A DNA stretch of 64,000 nucleotides from Aquitalea magnusonii (GCF_003202035.1 NZ_QJKC01000006.1:162515-226514), one strand, 5' to 3'; positions 28,275 through 38,114 are shown, numbered from the stretch's first letter. Notes: generated by a model not told the origin, from the letters alone. Numbers and translations: made by a program.

Positions 28275-29435
28275 TCAATGAGTTTCCGAGCGGTTGGGCG
28301 TAAAGCTTTCCCACTCGCCGCAGGCGGGGCAATGCCAGAAGAAGGCCCGCGAGCGGAAATTGCAACACTTGCAGCGGTGCACCGTCAGGCGCGCCGCGTG
28401 TTTCTGGATCAGGGCACGGGCCACTTCGGCATCCATGCGCCCTTCTGGCGACAGCTCGTCCATCTGTGCTTCGATCAGGCGGTAAACGCCCATCAGATTG
28501 GGACGGGCGTGTACCGACTGACGGGCCACTTCCAGCGCCCGCTCCTCGCCTTCGTAGGCTGACAGCTTCTGATACAGCAGGTCGGTCAGCTCCAGTTGCG
28601 GGAAAGTCTTCTGGTAACCCTGCAGCAGGGCAATGCCCTCCTGTGGCTTGTCCAGTTTCTCGTAGGCGTCGAACAAGCGCTCGGCCGCCATCGACAAGTA
28701 TTCGTAATTCTGTTTCTCGATGTTTTGCCATGCCGCAATGGCCGCTTCGATTTTGCCTTCGGCAAATTCGATATCACCCAGAATCAGGCTGGCGCGCACA
28801 CATTTGCGATTGGCCTGCATGGCCTCGGCTACCAGGGTGCGGGCCGCCGGGTAATTGGAGCGGTACAGCTCCCCCTGCGCCAGTTCGCAGAAAAACTGCG
28901 CCACTTCATGCTGGAAGGAATGGGCATCACTGCGCAGTTCCTTGGCGGTTTCAATGGCTTTTTTCCAGTCGCGATCCTGCTGGTAGATATCCAGCAGCTG
29001 ACGTCGCGCCGCCAGCGCCATATTGCCGCCCAACAGTTTCAGCAAGATTTCTTCGGCGCGATCCACCAGACCGGCCTTGCGGAAATCCTGCGCCAGCTCG
29101 TTACGCACGATGTCGCGCTGTTCGGCAGGCAGGTCGGACGATTCCAGCATGCGCTGATGCAGGCGAATGGCGCGGTCGTTCTCGCCGCGTTTGCGATACA
29201 GCTTGCCCAATGTCAACTGCAGTTCCGGTGCCGATCCCTGCTGGCGCGACACCTCGGCCAGCGCCTGAGCGGCAATATCCGTCTTGTCGTCCACAAGAGC
29301 ATCCAGGCCACGGAAAAAGCCGGTGGGCACCGACTTGGCCTGCTTCAATACCGTGCGCATGTCTACTCGCGCGGCCAGCCAGCCCAGACCGAAAAAGGCC
29401 GGGAATAACAGCAGCCACCACAAATCCAGTTCCAA
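28275..29435 (-). CDS. lapB: LPS assembly regulator LapB (YciM), TTG start
   Basis: A 386-residue inner-membrane tetratricopeptide protein that recruits LpxC to FtsH and so limits LPS synthesis. One N-terminal membrane anchor (WWLLLFPAFFGLGWLAA) is followed by about nine TPR-like helical repeats and a C-terminal rubredoxin-type metal site with CKCC and CPAC pairs (HRCKCCNF, HCPACGEWE). The start is read as TTG at 29435, with AAGGAAG six bases upstream; the next in-frame ATG would remove the membrane anchor. It follows lapA, its usual partner. Confidence 0.94.
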   Translation of the reverse strand: MELDLWWLLLFPAFFGLGWLAARVDMRTVLKQAKSVPTGFFRGLDALVDDKTDIAAQALAEVSRQQGSAPELQLTLGKLYRKRGENDRAIRLHQRMLESSDLPAEQRDIVRNELAQDFRKAGLVDRAEEILLKLLGGNMALAARRQLLDIYQQDRDWKKAIETAKELRSDAHSFQHEVAQFFCELAQGELYRSNYPAARTLVAEAMQANRKCVRASLILGDIEFAEGKIEAAIAAWQNIEKQNYEYLSMAAERLFDAYEKLDKPQEGIALLQGYQKTFPQLELTDLLYQKLSAYEGEERALEVARQSVHARPNLMGVYRLIEAQMDELSPEGRMDAEVARALIQKHAARLTVHRCKCCNFRSRAFFWHCPACGEWESFTPNRSETH

Positions 29436-29505
29436 AGAATGCTTCCTTCAAGGGGAGTAAGAGGCCGGCCCCGCGCGCATGGTGGCGGGACCTGACAGAA
29501 CAGGC

Positions 29506-29799
29506 CTAATCGGCCAGTGCGTCGCTGGGATCGACGGCGACCTTGCTGCTGGGCGGGCGATTACGCAATTCCTTCTTGAGCTGGGACAGCTCCTTGCGCA
29601 TGCGCAGATAGTAGGAGAAGGTGGCCAGCAATCCGACAGCAGCGCCTGCAGCAAAGAACACCAGCAGGAAGACGATCAGCGGTGCCGACCAGGACTGGCC
29701 GAAGAACAGCTTGAACTCGACCATGTGGCTGTTTTGCACGGTGACGGCAATCAGGAAAACCAGCAGGGCCAATTCGATGATACGCACGATGTAGCGCAT
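29506..29799 (-). CDS. lapA: LPS assembly protein LapA
   Basis: A 97-residue small membrane protein (formerly DUF1049/YciS). Two hydrophobic segments (about 4-22 and 40-62) flank the conserved NSHMVEFKLFFGQSW strand and are followed by a coiled cytoplasmic stretch RMRKELSQLKKELRNRPP. LapA assists LapB at the inner membrane. The start at 29799 fits the family; an in-frame extension to 29880 overlaps the ihfB terminator. Confidence 0.92.
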   Translation of the reverse strand: MRYIVRIIELALLVFLIAVTVQNSHMVEFKLFFGQSWSAPLIVFLLVFFAAGAAVGLLATFSYYLRMRKELSQLKKELRNRPPSSKVAVDPSDALAD

Positions 29800-29882
29800 G
29801 CTCTTTACTCGGAGAGGGTTACCGGAGTGCAAGTTTAAACGATAGTGTGCTGCAACCCAAGCCAGAGGAAGGTCAAACAAAG

Positions 29883-29908
29883 AAAAAGCGCCGCAAAAGC
29901 GGCGCTTT
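29883..29908 (-). terminator. Rho-independent terminator after ihfB
   Basis: AAAGCGCCGC and GCGGCGCTTT form a 10-bp stem around a 4-base loop, followed on the minus strand by TTCTTTG, between ihfB and lapA. Confidence 0.85.
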
Positions 29909-29940
29909 GATTTGGCTTGCTAGACCGGGATTCGCAACAA

Positions 29941-30255
29941 TCAGGCCTGGGTCTGCTCCAGCAGGGACAGATCCACCCGTTCGCGCAATTCCTTGCCGGC
30001 CTTGAAATGCGGCACATATTTCTCAGGAACCGAGACACTGCTACCTGATTTCGGGTTACGGCCCACACGGGGCGGACGGTAGTTCAGGTCGAAGCTACCG
30101 AAGCCGCGGATTTCAATGCGGCTACCCTGTGCCAGGTTGCTGGCCATCGCATCCAGAATGGTTTTGACGGCCAGCTCAGCATCTTTGTAGACCAACTGAG
30201 AATTGCGCTCGGCAAGACGTTCTGCCAGCCGCGCGATCAGCTCAGACTTGGTCAT
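29941..30255 (-). CDS. ihfB: Integration host factor subunit beta
   Basis: A 104-residue DNA-bending protein of the HU/IHF family that pairs with IhfA. The beta-subunit N-terminus [13 protein letters not shown] and the DNA-arm block [20 protein letters not shown] with the intercalating proline region (GRNPKSG) are clear. It lies 7 bases after rpsA, the classic rpsA-ihfB pairing. Confidence 0.97.
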   Translation of the reverse strand: MTKSELIARLAERLAERNSQLVYKDAELAVKTILDAMASNLAQGSRIEIRGFGSFDLNYRPPRVGRNPKSGSSVSVPEKYVPHFKAGKELRERVDLSLLEQTQA

Positions 30256-30262
30256 GATGCAA

Positions 30263-31954
30263 TTACTCGTTGGAGCCGGACAGCTTGGCCTTCAACAGAG
30301 CACCCAGGTTGGTAGTACCAGCCGAAGCGCTGTCAACCGACAGGTTCTTCATGGCGGTGCTGTCTTCCTGAGCATCCTTGGCCTTGATGGACAGGCTGAT
30401 ATTGCGGGACTTGCGATCCACGGCAATGATCACGGCTTCCACTTCTTCGCCATCCTTCAGCAGGGTACGGGCATCTTCCACGCGGTCGCGGGACAGCTCG
30501 GAAGCACGCAGGTAGCCTTCAACGTCCATGTCCAGGGCAATTACGGCACCCTTGGCATCAACAGCCTTCACGGTACCCTTGACCAGAGCGCCCTTGTCGT
30601 TCATGGCAACGTAGTTGTTGAACGGATCACCTTCCAGTTGCTTGATGCCCAGGGAGATGCGTTCTTTTTCCACGTCGATGGACAGAACAACGGCTTCAAC
30701 CTCGTCACCCTTCTTGAACTTGCGCACGGCATCTTCGCCGGTTTCGTTCCAGGACAGGTCGGACAGGTGAACCAGGCCATCGATACCGCCCGGCAGGCCA
30801 ACGAACACACCGAAGTCGGTAATCGACTTGATGGCGCCCTTCAGCTTGTCACCCTTGTGGAAGTTGTCGGCAAACTCGTTCCACGGGTTGGCCAGGCACT
30901 GCTTCATGCCCAGGGAGATACGACGACGGTCTTCGTCGATTTCCAGGATCATGACTTCAACTTCGTCACCAACCTGAACGACCTTGGACGGGTGTACGTT
31001 CTTGTTGGTCCAGTCCATTTCGGACACGTGTACCAGACCTTCGATGCCTTGTTCGATTTCAACAAATGCGCCGTAGTCGGTCAGGTTGGTTACCTTGCCG
31101 AACAGACGGGTGCTGGCCGGGTAGCGACGGGACAGACCAACCCACGGATCTTCGCCCAGTTGCTTCAGGCCCAGGGATACACGGTTCTTCTCTTGGTCGA
31201 ACTTCAGGACCTTGGCTTCGACTTCGTCGCCAACAGCCAGAACTTCGGACGGGTGCTTCACACGACGCCATGCCAGGTCGGTGATGTGCAGCAGGCCGTC
31301 GATACCGCCCAGGTCAACAAACGCACCGTAGTCGGTGATGTTCTTGACGATACCCTTGATAACGGCGCCCTCTTTCAGGGTTTCCAGCAGAGCCTTGCGC
31401 TCTTCGCCCAGGGTTTCTTCCAGAACCGAACGACGCGAAACAACCACGTTGTTACGCTTGCGATCCAGCTTGATAACCTTGAATTCGATGTTCTTGTTTT
31501 CGTACGGGGTGGTGTCTTTCACCGGACGCACGTCAACCAGGGAACCCGGCAGGAAGGCGCGGATGCCGTTGACCATAACGGTCAGGCCACCCTTGACCTT
31601 GCCGCTGATCAGGCCGGACAGGATCTTGCCGGTTTCCAGCGCTTCTTCCAGCTCAACCCATGCAGCCAGACGCTTGGCTTTTTCACGGGACAGCTTGGTT
31701 TCGCCAAAACCGTTTTCCAGCGCGTCGATGGCAACAGTCACGAAGTCGCCGATGGCAACTTCAACAACGCCTTCGTCGTTCTTGAATTCTTCGGCCGGAA
31801 TCAGGGATTCGGATTTCAGGCCGGCATTAACAGTTACGAAGTTGGAATCAACTGCAACGACTTCGGCAGTGATCACCTCGCCCACGCGCATGTCGTGAAG
31901 GGTCAGGCTTTCTTCGAACAGCTGGGCAAAGTTTTCCATGGAGAGGGTAGTCAT
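30263..31954 (-). CDS. rpsA: 30S ribosomal protein S1
   Basis: A 563-residue six-domain S1 protein that brings mRNA to the 30S subunit. The first two domains bind the ribosome ([19 protein letters not shown] start), and four further S1 domains carry the repeated [20 protein letters not shown] type sequence. The start at 31954 ([11 protein letters not shown]) is an ATG; a TTG codon directly upstream is unlikely to be used. S1 usually represses its own translation through its leader; the 94-base gap to cmk would hold that leader. Confidence 0.98.
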   Translation of the reverse strand: MTTLSMENFAQLFEESLTLHDMRVGEVITAEVVAVDSNFVTVNAGLKSESLIPAEEFKNDEGVVEVAIGDFVTVAIDALENGFGETKLSREKAKRLAAWVELEEALETGKILSGLISGKVKGGLTVMVNGIRAFLPGSLVDVRPVKDTTPYENKNIEFKVIKLDRKRNNVVVSRRSVLEETLGEERKALLETLKEGAVIKGIVKNITDYGAFVDLGGIDGLLHITDLAWRRVKHPSEVLAVGDEVEAKVLKFDQEKNRVSLGLKQLGEDPWVGLSRRYPASTRLFGKVTNLTDYGAFVEIEQGIEGLVHVSEMDWTNKNVHPSKVVQVGDEVEVMILEIDEDRRRISLGMKQCLANPWNEFADNFHKGDKLKGAIKSITDFGVFVGLPGGIDGLVHLSDLSWNETGEDAVRKFKKGDEVEAVVLSIDVEKERISLGIKQLEGDPFNNYVAMNDKGALVKGTVKAVDAKGAVIALDMDVEGYLRASELSRDRVEDARTLLKDGEEVEAVIIAVDRKSRNISLSIKAKDAQEDSTAMKNLSVDSASAGTTNLGALLKAKLSGSNE

Positions 31955-32048
31955 CAAGCTTACTCTCGGTGCACACCTTGCGGCGTGCGGGGTTAGGGTT
32001 GAACACAGGGCGCTTCTTGCAGTGCAGCAAGCGTTGCCCCTTAAAAAA

Positions 32049-32717
32049 TCATATGCCGGAGACCTGGGACTGCCCGAAGCGGCGGAGTACCGTTTCGACC
32101 GCTTGGTCGATGGTGAGCTCCGTGGTGTCGAGCAGAAAGGCGTCCGGCTCTTGGCGCAGCGGCGCTACCGCCCGGGCCGCATCGCGCGTGTCCCGATCGA
32201 TAATGTCCTGCAGAATCCGTGGGAGGTTAGCAGATTCCCCCTTGCCGATCAACTGCTTATGGCGGCGGGCCGCACGCTCGTCGGCACTGGCGGTCAAAAA
32301 AATCTTGGTCGCTGCCTGCGGAAACACCACCGAACCCATGTCGCGGCCATCGGTCACCAGGCCGGGAAGCACGGCAAAATCACGCTGTCGCTGCAATAGC
32401 GCGCTGCGTACCGCCGGCAAGGCGGCCACTCTGGATGCGCCGATGCCGATCTCTTCTGCCCGGATGTCTTCACTGACATCGTTGCCATCCAGCCACACCC
32501 GCCCCTGCGCAAAAGCCGCCGGCAAGGTGGCGGCCAGCGCGGCCAATGGCTGTTCGGCATCCCAGGCCACATCGTGCTTGCGCGCATGCAGGGCAAGCAG
32601 GCGATAGAGCGAGCCGGAATCAAGATAATGAAAGCCCAGGCGCTGGGCGACGATGGCGGCGACAGTACCCTTGCCGGAAGCGGAAGGGCCGTCGATGGTG
32701 ATCACGGGAACTGACAT
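32049..32717 (-). CDS. cmk: Cytidylate kinase
   Basis: A 222-residue kinase phosphorylating CMP and dCMP. The P-loop is GPSASGKGT at 10-18; the CMP-binding insert ([18 protein letters not shown]), the catalytic [14 protein letters not shown] and the lid [11 protein letters not shown] follow. The start at 32717 gives the standard [19 protein letters not shown]-terminus; upstream in-frame ATGs (32732, 32855) extend into non-conserved sequence. It is upstream of rpsA as in many proteobacteria. Confidence 0.96.
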   Translation of the reverse strand: MSVPVITIDGPSASGKGTVAAIVAQRLGFHYLDSGSLYRLLALHARKHDVAWDAEQPLAALAATLPAAFAQGRVWLDGNDVSEDIRAEEIGIGASRVAALPAVRSALLQRQRDFAVLPGLVTDGRDMGSVVFPQAATKIFLTASADERAARRHKQLIGKGESANLPRILQDIIDRDTRDAARAVAPLRQEPDAFLLDTTELTIDQAVETVLRRFGQSQVSGI

Positions 32718-32869
32718 GGGCTGGGCTTGCATCCTGTAGCACACGACGACGGCTTGCTCCGTCGTCAAACCGTTGATTTTAGCGCAGTGACCGGGTGGCA
32801 GGAACGGCTTTGGCAGGATTTTCTGGCGCAATGCAGCAGAACGAAGCGGCAACACGGCAAGATTGTAGT

Positions 32870-32898
32870 TTGCACGTTACCCCGCCGGCCTTTACAGT
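32870..32898 (+). promoter_or_regulatory. Sigma-70-type promoter for aroA
   Basis: TTGCAC and TACAGT are separated by exactly 17 bases on the plus strand, within the divergent cmk-aroA gap, about 100 bases before the aroA start. Each hexamer matches consensus at 4 of 6 positions. Confidence 0.5.
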
Positions 32899-33000
32899 GA
32901 TAGGCCGCAACGCCCGCCAGCCCTGCCTGCCGCAGCCTGTGCCCGCGTGATGACAATACCCGGACCATTCACGACACCTACAGAGACTCGACGCAACGCC

Positions 33001-34287
33001 ATGGAACAGCTCCGCCTTACTCCGACTCCGCACCTTGCCGGCACCATCAAGCTGCCCGGTTCCAAAAGCATTTCCAATCGCACCCTGCTGCTGGCCGCAC
33101 TGTCCAGCGGCACCACGCTGGTGCGCGACCTGCTGGATTCGGATGACATCCGTCACATGCTGGCCGCACTGGGTCTGCTGGGTGTCAAGGTCGAGCAGCT
33201 GGGCAATAGCCGCGACTTCCGGGTGCAAGGCGTGGGGGGCGAGTTTCCGGTCAAGAGCGCCGACCTGTTTCTGGGCAATGCCGGCACGGCTTTTCGCCCG
33301 CTGACCGCCGCACTGGCGCTGATGCAGGGTAATTACCAGTTGTCTGGCGTGGCCCGCATGCATGAGCGGCCGATTGGCGACCTGGTGGACGCCCTGCGCG
33401 CCGCCGGCGCAGAGATCAGTTACCGGGGCAATCCGGGCTACCCGCCGCTGGCCATCGGCCCGGCCAGCTTGCGCGCCGGCGAGGTGATTCCGGTCAAGGG
33501 CAATGTCTCCAGCCAGTTCCTCACCGCCTTGCTGATGGCGCTGCCGCTGACCGGTGAAACCGTCACCATCGAAGTGGTGGGCGAACTGATTTCCAAACCC
33601 TATATAGAGATCACGCTCAACCTGATGGCTCGTTTCGGCGTACAGGTAGAGCGTCAGGGCTGGCAGCGTTTCGTGATTCCGGGTGGCCAGCACTATATTT
33701 CGCCGGGCGAAGTCCACGTTGAGGGCGATGCTTCCAGCGCTTCTTACTTCCTGGCCGCCGGCGCACTGGCTGGCGGTCCGGTACGGGTGGAGGGCGTGGG
33801 CAACAACAGCATCCAGGGCGATGTGAAGTTTGCCGACACCCTGCGCCAGATGGGTGTGGCCATCACCATGGGGGACAACTGGATCGAAGCCTCTGCCAGC
33901 GGCAAGCTCAAGGCGATTGATGTGGACCTGAACCACATCCCGGACGCCGCCATGACCATCGCCATCGCCGCACTGGCTGCGGATGGCACTACCACCCTGC
34001 GCAATATCGAAAGCTGGCGCGTCAAGGAAACCGACCGCCTGTCCGCCATGGCCACCGAGCTGCGCAAGGTCGGCGCCACCGTGGAAGAAGGCCAGGACTA
34101 CATCCGCATCACCCCGCCCGCGCAACTGCTGGCCGATGCCGAGATAGACACTTACGACGATCACCGCATGGCCATGTGTTTCTCGCTGGTTTCCCTGCTG
34201 GGGGTGCCGGTGGTCATCAACGATCCCAAATGCGTGGCCAAGACTTTCCCGGACTACTTCGAAGTACTGGCCACACTGCACGACTAA
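33001..34287 (+). CDS. aroA: 3-phosphoshikimate 1-carboxyvinyltransferase (EPSP synthase)
   Basis: A 428-residue enzyme of the shikimate pathway that joins PEP to shikimate 3-phosphate. The N-terminal active-site motif [17 protein letters not shown] contains K22, S23 and R27; [17 protein letters not shown] corresponds to the glyphosate-sensitive class I GNAGTAMRPL motif, with F in place of M. The C-terminal [16 protein letters not shown] and [11 protein letters not shown] motifs are intact. The start at 33001 fits the family; no strong ribosome site precedes it. It is followed by a strong terminator. Confidence 0.97.
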   Translation: MEQLRLTPTPHLAGTIKLPGSKSISNRTLLLAALSSGTTLVRDLLDSDDIRHMLAALGLLGVKVEQLGNSRDFRVQGVGGEFPVKSADLFLGNAGTAFRPLTAALALMQGNYQLSGVARMHERPIGDLVDALRAAGAEISYRGNPGYPPLAIGPASLRAGEVIPVKGNVSSQFLTALLMALPLTGETVTIEVVGELISKPYIEITLNLMARFGVQVERQGWQRFVIPGGQHYISPGEVHVEGDASSASYFLAAGALAGGPVRVEGVGNNSIQGDVKFADTLRQMGVAITMGDNWIEASASGKLKAIDVDLNHIPDAAMTIAIAALAADGTTTLRNIESWRVKETDRLSAMATELRKVGATVEEGQDYIRITPPAQLLADAEIDTYDDHRMAMCFSLVSLLGVPVVINDPKCVAKTFPDYFEVLATLHD

Positions 34288-34307
34288 GTAAGCGACATAC
34301 CGGTTCC

Positions 34308-34334
34308 ACGCCCGCCTTGCGGGCGTTTTTTATT
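34308..34334 (+). terminator. Rho-independent terminator after aroA
   Basis: ACGCCCGC-CTT-GCGGGCGT is a perfect 8-bp stem followed by TTTTTATT, 20 bases past the aroA stop. Confidence 0.92.
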
Positions 34335-34393
34335 GCCAATACCGCACAAAAAACACAATATATAGCAATCAAAAAATCAAAGCATACAAGAAG

Positions 34394-34837
34394 ATGAGCA
34401 ATCTTTACGCTATCCGCCGCGACTTCATGCAGCAATTCGACCTGCCCGCCCCCGCCACTCCCGGCCTCTACCGCGACACCCTGCCGATGTGGGAAACCAT
34501 GCTGCAAGAAGAAATGGCCGAATTCCTGCATGCGCTGCAAGAATTCAAGCAATCAGCCAGCTGCGACCCGCAAGAACAAGTACGCCGCATGGCCGAGCTG
34601 ACCGCCGAGGGCGTGGATGTGCTGAACGTGCTGACCGGCCTGCTGCTATCGCAAGGCATGCCGCTGGAAGCCATGACCGAGGCCATTCATCAGGCCAATC
34701 TGCGCAAGCAGATTGATGGCAAGGTAGTGCGCCGTGCTGATGGCAAGGTACTGAAACCGGCAGGCTGGCAGCCGGCAGACAAGTGCGGCGTCATTCGCGC
34801 TGCCTTGCAGCATGACAAGAGCACGGCGCAAGATTAA
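34394..34837 (+). CDS. MazG-like / phosphoribosyl-ATP-pyrophosphohydrolase-fold protein
   Basis: A 147-residue cytoplasmic protein of the all-alpha NTP pyrophosphatase superfamily (MazG/HisE-like). The metal-binding pattern is visible: an EEMAEF helix near residues 38-43, then ELTAEGVDVLNVLTGLL with the second acidic pair. A KVLKPAGWQPAD tail recalls the substrate loop of related small phosphatases. The promoter region is AT-rich (AATATATAGCAATC near 34360) and a purine-rich AAGAAG precedes the start. It stands alone between two transcription units. A nucleotide-sanitising role is likely but the substrate is unknown. Confidence 0.75.
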   Translation: MSNLYAIRRDFMQQFDLPAPATPGLYRDTLPMWETMLQEEMAEFLHALQEFKQSASCDPQEQVRRMAELTAEGVDVLNVLTGLLLSQGMPLEAMTEAIHQANLRKQIDGKVVRRADGKVLKPAGWQPADKCGVIRAALQHDKSTAQD

Positions 34838-34909
34838 GTCTGGTTTAAGACTGGCTGACTATGCTGCGGCCAGATCAAACCAGACACCCCCCACGCTGAA
34901 GGGACCATC

Positions 34910-35458
34910 ATGCTGAAAAACTCACAACACAGTTACGGCCGTCTGGCCCGTGCCTTTCACTGGCTGAGCGCACTGGCTGTCATCGCGGCGCTGGCCTTTA
35001 TCGAATTCAAGGACATCGCCCCCAAGGGCAGCCCGCTGCGTGACTTGCTGAAATCCGGCCATTTCCAGGCTGGCATCATCGTCTTGCTGCTGGTGCTGCC
35101 GCGCCTGTTGTGGCGACTGGCCAACCGGGTACCGGACATCACCCCGGCACCACAACCGGCCGCCATGCTGCTGGCGCATGCCGCACACTGGCTGCTGTAT
35201 GGCCTGATGCTGGTGCTGCCCCTGCTGGGCATCGCCATCGTGCAGGGTAATGGCAAGGATGTGGTGTTGCTGGGTAGCACGCTGCCGGTCTTGTTCAATG
35301 TCGGCAAGGAAACCGCCCACAACCTCAAGGACATTCACGAAGCGCTGGGCAATCTGCTGCTGTGGCTGGCCATCTTCCATGCCGCCGCCGCGGTGTGGCA
35401 TCACCGCTTCGTCAAGGATGACACCCTCACCCGCCTGACCGGGCCGCTGCGCCCCTGA
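34910..35458 (+). CDS. Cytochrome b561-family protein
   Basis: A 182-residue membrane protein with four hydrophobic segments and histidines placed as haem ligands (H17, H51, H90/H93, H143 and H157 in the relevant helices). The N-terminal RLARAFHWLSAL and C-terminal DIHEALGNLLLWLAIFH are family hallmarks. Prokaryotic b561 proteins pass electrons between quinol and periplasmic acceptors, including superoxide. It is preceded by a GAAGGGACC-type ribosome site and converges on the MFS exporter gene. Confidence 0.9.
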   Translation: MLKNSQHSYGRLARAFHWLSALAVIAALAFIEFKDIAPKGSPLRDLLKSGHFQAGIIVLLLVLPRLLWRLANRVPDITPAPQPAAMLLAHAAHWLLYGLMLVLPLLGIAIVQGNGKDVVLLGSTLPVLFNVGKETAHNLKDIHEALGNLLLWLAIFHAAAAVWHHRFVKDDTLTRLTGPLRP

Positions 35459-35480
35459 GCGGCATCCGCCTTCACTCGCG

Positions 35481-35503
35481 ACAAGCCGGCCTGGCCGGCT
35501 TGT
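35481..35503. terminator. Hairpin between convergent cytochrome b561 and MFS genes
   Basis: ACAAGCCGGC-CTG-GCCGGCTTGT is a perfect 10-bp stem in the 61-base convergent gap. No T run follows on either strand, so it may act as a weak or Rho-assisted terminator. Confidence 0.5.
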
Positions 35504-35519
35504 ACGGTGAATGCCGCTT

Positions 35520-37037
35520 CTAGCGTAAATCGCGCTGCCACAGCGACAACAACAGGGCCAGGCCGGCCAGTGCCGCCAGCGACAGCAAGGCATGGTCACA
35601 GGCAATCAATACCGTCTGCTGGGTCACTTGCGCAGACAGATGCGCCAGGCTCGTCGCATCCACCGCCTCTCCCCACTGTCGCAGTGTCACCCCATCCAGC
35701 CGCCCCAGCAGCGCCAGCCGCGCCTGGGCCTCGCCCGCTTGCAATTGCAAGGTGGCCAGGCCGGTGCCCATGGCCCCGGCCAGTTCACGCATGATGTTCT
35801 TCAGCTGATAGGCATGGGCAAAGTCTTCGACCTGCACCTCGGCATAGGTCATGGCGGCAATCTGCAAGACCGACAGCACCGGCACCAGACCGTGCAGCAA
35901 GATGGCTGGCAGTACGCTGGACAGTGCAGCGCCTGGCATGGCCGCAGCGGCCAGCCACAGACAGCACAGGGCCAGCAAGGCAAAACCGATGGCCAGTACA
36001 TGGTGTCGACGGTTCAGCCAGCGGCTGGCATACAGATAGACCAGCGCCATCGCCACCGTCACCATGCCACCCAGGCTGATGACCTGGCCGGTGGTGACAA
36101 AATCAAAGCCCAGCCCGCGTTGCAGCAAGGTGGACAAGAGGTAGGACCAGATGCCGTTGCCCAGGTAATACAGGGCATAGAAGGCCAGACCCATCAGATA
36201 GCGGCGGCGCAGTAGCGCATGCAGCTGCAACCAGGGATCGGGATGGGTGTGACTGCGCCGCCAGGCCAGCCCCAGCAACAGCACCCCTCCAGCCAGGGCC
36301 AGCCACATGCCGGGCCGGGCCGCAAAGCGCAAAAAACGCAAATCCTCCAGCGTATGCAACACCAGCAAGGCCCCCAACCCCAGCGCTGCCACCGCCACCC
36401 AGTCCAGCTGCCCGGCCTGGGCACGGGTGGGCGCACCGGCATGCCGGGGATAACTGATTTGTACCAACAGCAACAACACGGGAACCAAACCGGCCTGTAA
36501 CCAGAAAATCGCCTGCCAGCCCCAATCCTCCACCAGCAGGGCGGACAACCATGGCGCCATGCCGGACAGGGAAAACAGGCCCAGCAAAAAGCCATACATC
36601 AATGGCTTGCGTTCCTTGGGCTGCGCTACCAGCTGCAGCAGGATGCGCGAGGCAGTAAACAAGCCGCCGCCACCCAAGCCCTGAAACAGCCGCGCCACGG
36701 TCAGGCTGGTGATGCCCTCGGCCAGGGCGCAGCCCACACTGCCGGCCATGAACAGCAGCAAGGCCCACTCGGTATAACGCCGGTAACTGATCAGCGTGGC
36801 AAAGCGCCCCAGCAAGAGATTGACCAGCACCGCGCCCACGGCAAAGCTGGTCAGCGCCCACAGGTACTCTTGCGGCGCGGCAGCCACCCCGCCCTGAATG
36901 GCCCCGCCCGCCACCCCCATCATGCTGACGGCGACAAAGTCGGCCCCGGTGACCAGGCCCAGCGTCAGGCCGAACAGCCGTACCTGCCAGGGACGGCACT
37001 CGGGGTGGGCTTGCAATAACACGGGATAGGCATTCAT
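35520..37037 (-). CDS. MFS transporter, DHA2-type (14-TM) drug/efflux permease
   Basis: A 505-residue polytopic membrane protein with about 14 hydrophobic segments, the DHA2 (EmrB-like) topology. Features include a motif A-like RFATLISYRRYTEW loop and ARLFQGLGGGGLFTASRILL in the fourth-fifth segment region. A late cytoplasmic-periplasmic stretch (VEDFAHAYQLKNIMRELAGA) resembles that of EmrB relatives. It is divergent from a LysR regulator 90 bases away, so it is probably the regulator's target. The exported compound is unknown and no membrane-fusion (EmrA) gene accompanies it. Confidence 0.88.
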   Translation of the reverse strand: MNAYPVLLQAHPECRPWQVRLFGLTLGLVTGADFVAVSMMGVAGGAIQGGVAAAPQEYLWALTSFAVGAVLVNLLLGRFATLISYRRYTEWALLLFMAGSVGCALAEGITSLTVARLFQGLGGGGLFTASRILLQLVAQPKERKPLMYGFLLGLFSLSGMAPWLSALLVEDWGWQAIFWLQAGLVPVLLLLVQISYPRHAGAPTRAQAGQLDWVAVAALGLGALLVLHTLEDLRFLRFAARPGMWLALAGGVLLLGLAWRRSHTHPDPWLQLHALLRRRYLMGLAFYALYYLGNGIWSYLLSTLLQRGLGFDFVTTGQVISLGGMVTVAMALVYLYASRWLNRRHHVLAIGFALLALCCLWLAAAAMPGAALSSVLPAILLHGLVPVLSVLQIAAMTYAEVQVEDFAHAYQLKNIMRELAGAMGTGLATLQLQAGEAQARLALLGRLDGVTLRQWGEAVDATSLAHLSAQVTQQTVLIACDHALLSLAALAGLALLLSLWQRDLR

Positions 37038-37090
37038 GCGGCAAGGGGCTTTGTGGGTGGATGGATCGCGCTGACTATAAAGACCATGTT

Positions 37091-37128
37091 ATTTTGAATA
37101 AACCGTCAAAATTGAAATGATTATTCAA
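37091..37128. promoter_or_regulatory. Tandem LysR-type operator palindromes
   Basis: Two adjacent dyads fill the LysR side of the divergent gap: ATTTTGA-N8-TCAAAAT (37091-37112) and TTGAA-N7-TTCAA (37112-37128). The second abuts the LysR start codon and has the T-N11-A form. Both are perfect and both are expected of LysR autoregulation plus control of the MFS gene. Confidence 0.65.
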
Positions 37129-38057
37129 TGTCACGTACAAACGACTGGAATGATTGGTATCTGTTTAATTGCGTGGCGCAGTTGGGCAGCTTCAGCCGGG
37201 CGGCCGAACGACTGCAACTGCCCAAATCGACAGTCAGCACCAGTCTGGCCCGCCTGGAAGAAAAACTGGGCAGCCGCTTGCTGGAGCGCAGCACCCGCCG
37301 CCTGCGCCTGACAGAGGCCGGCTTTCATTTACTGGAAGAAATCAGCCCGCTGTTTGCCCGGCTGGAAGATGTAGCCGACCACTTGCAAGGCCAGACCGAA
37401 GCACCACTCAGGGGCACGCTGCGCATTGCCGCGCCGTACGAGTTCGCCAGCCTGCACCTGAGCCCGGTGCTGTGCGACATCATGCAGGCGCATCCGGAGC
37501 TGCATATCGAAGTGGATGTCATCAGCAACCAGACCGACCCACTGAGCAGCGGCCACGACCTGAGCTTTGTCATGACCAGCCAGCCCTTGCCCGACTCAAA
37601 CCTGCTGGGCAAGCGCCTGTACACCCTGCAACAGGGTCTGTTTGCGGCACCGGCCTTGCTGGCTGCACGCGGTCAGCCGCAACACCCGTCAGCCCTGGAG
37701 GATTGGCCGCTACTGGGCGCGGCCAGCGCCCTGCCCTGGCACATGCGGCATGCAGATGGCACAACATTCACCCTGCAACAGGGCCTGCACCTGCAAACGG
37801 CCAATGCCGGGCTGCGACTGCAAGCCGCCATTGCCGGACGCGGAGTGTGCCTGGTGTCCTGCAATTTTGCCGCTACGGCGCTGGCGGCCGGACAGCTGCA
37901 ACGCATCCTCACCGACTGGACGCTGCCGCCACTGAAAACCTATGCCCTCGTACCCAATCGCAGCTTGCACCCCACCAAGACCCGGCTGTTGCTCGACGGG
38001 CTGGAGCGGCATTTTGCGGCGACAGCGCAGCAAGCAGTGCAAACCCGTAGCCGCTGA
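37128..38057 (+). CDS. LysR-family transcriptional regulator
   Basis: A 309-residue regulator. The winged HTH at 8-65 (GSFSRAAERLQLPKSTVSTS, LARLEEKLGSRLLERSTRRL) is typical, followed by a LysR substrate-binding domain. It is divergent from the MFS exporter and separated by operator-like palindromes. The style of the N-terminal half (KSTVSTSLARLEEKLG) places it in the group near PtxR/AaeR-like regulators, but the effector is unknown. Confidence 0.93.
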   Translation: MSRTNDWNDWYLFNCVAQLGSFSRAAERLQLPKSTVSTSLARLEEKLGSRLLERSTRRLRLTEAGFHLLEEISPLFARLEDVADHLQGQTEAPLRGTLRIAAPYEFASLHLSPVLCDIMQAHPELHIEVDVISNQTDPLSSGHDLSFVMTSQPLPDSNLLGKRLYTLQQGLFAAPALLAARGQPQHPSALEDWPLLGAASALPWHMRHADGTTFTLQQGLHLQTANAGLRLQAAIAGRGVCLVSCNFAATALAAGQLQRILTDWTLPPLKTYALVPNRSLHPTKTRLLLDGLERHFAATAQQAVQTRSR

Positions 38058-38061
38058 CGGC

Positions 38062-38089
38062 AAGAAAAAAGGACGTCTCCCGACGTCCT
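38062..38089 (-). terminator. Terminator of the LacI-type regulator gene
   Basis: AGGACGTC-TCCC-GACGTCCT is a perfect 8-bp stem. On the minus strand TTTTTTCTTG follows it, so it ends the LacI-type gene; it also sits 13 bases after the convergent LysR stop. Confidence 0.88.
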
Positions 38090-38114
38090 CAGTAGCGGTC
38101 AATGCGGGCAGCAA

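Noticed and set aside
30203..31996. 597-codon plus-strand ORF opposite rpsA
   Set aside because: Mirror of the S1 repeats on the other strand; rpsA is unmistakable.
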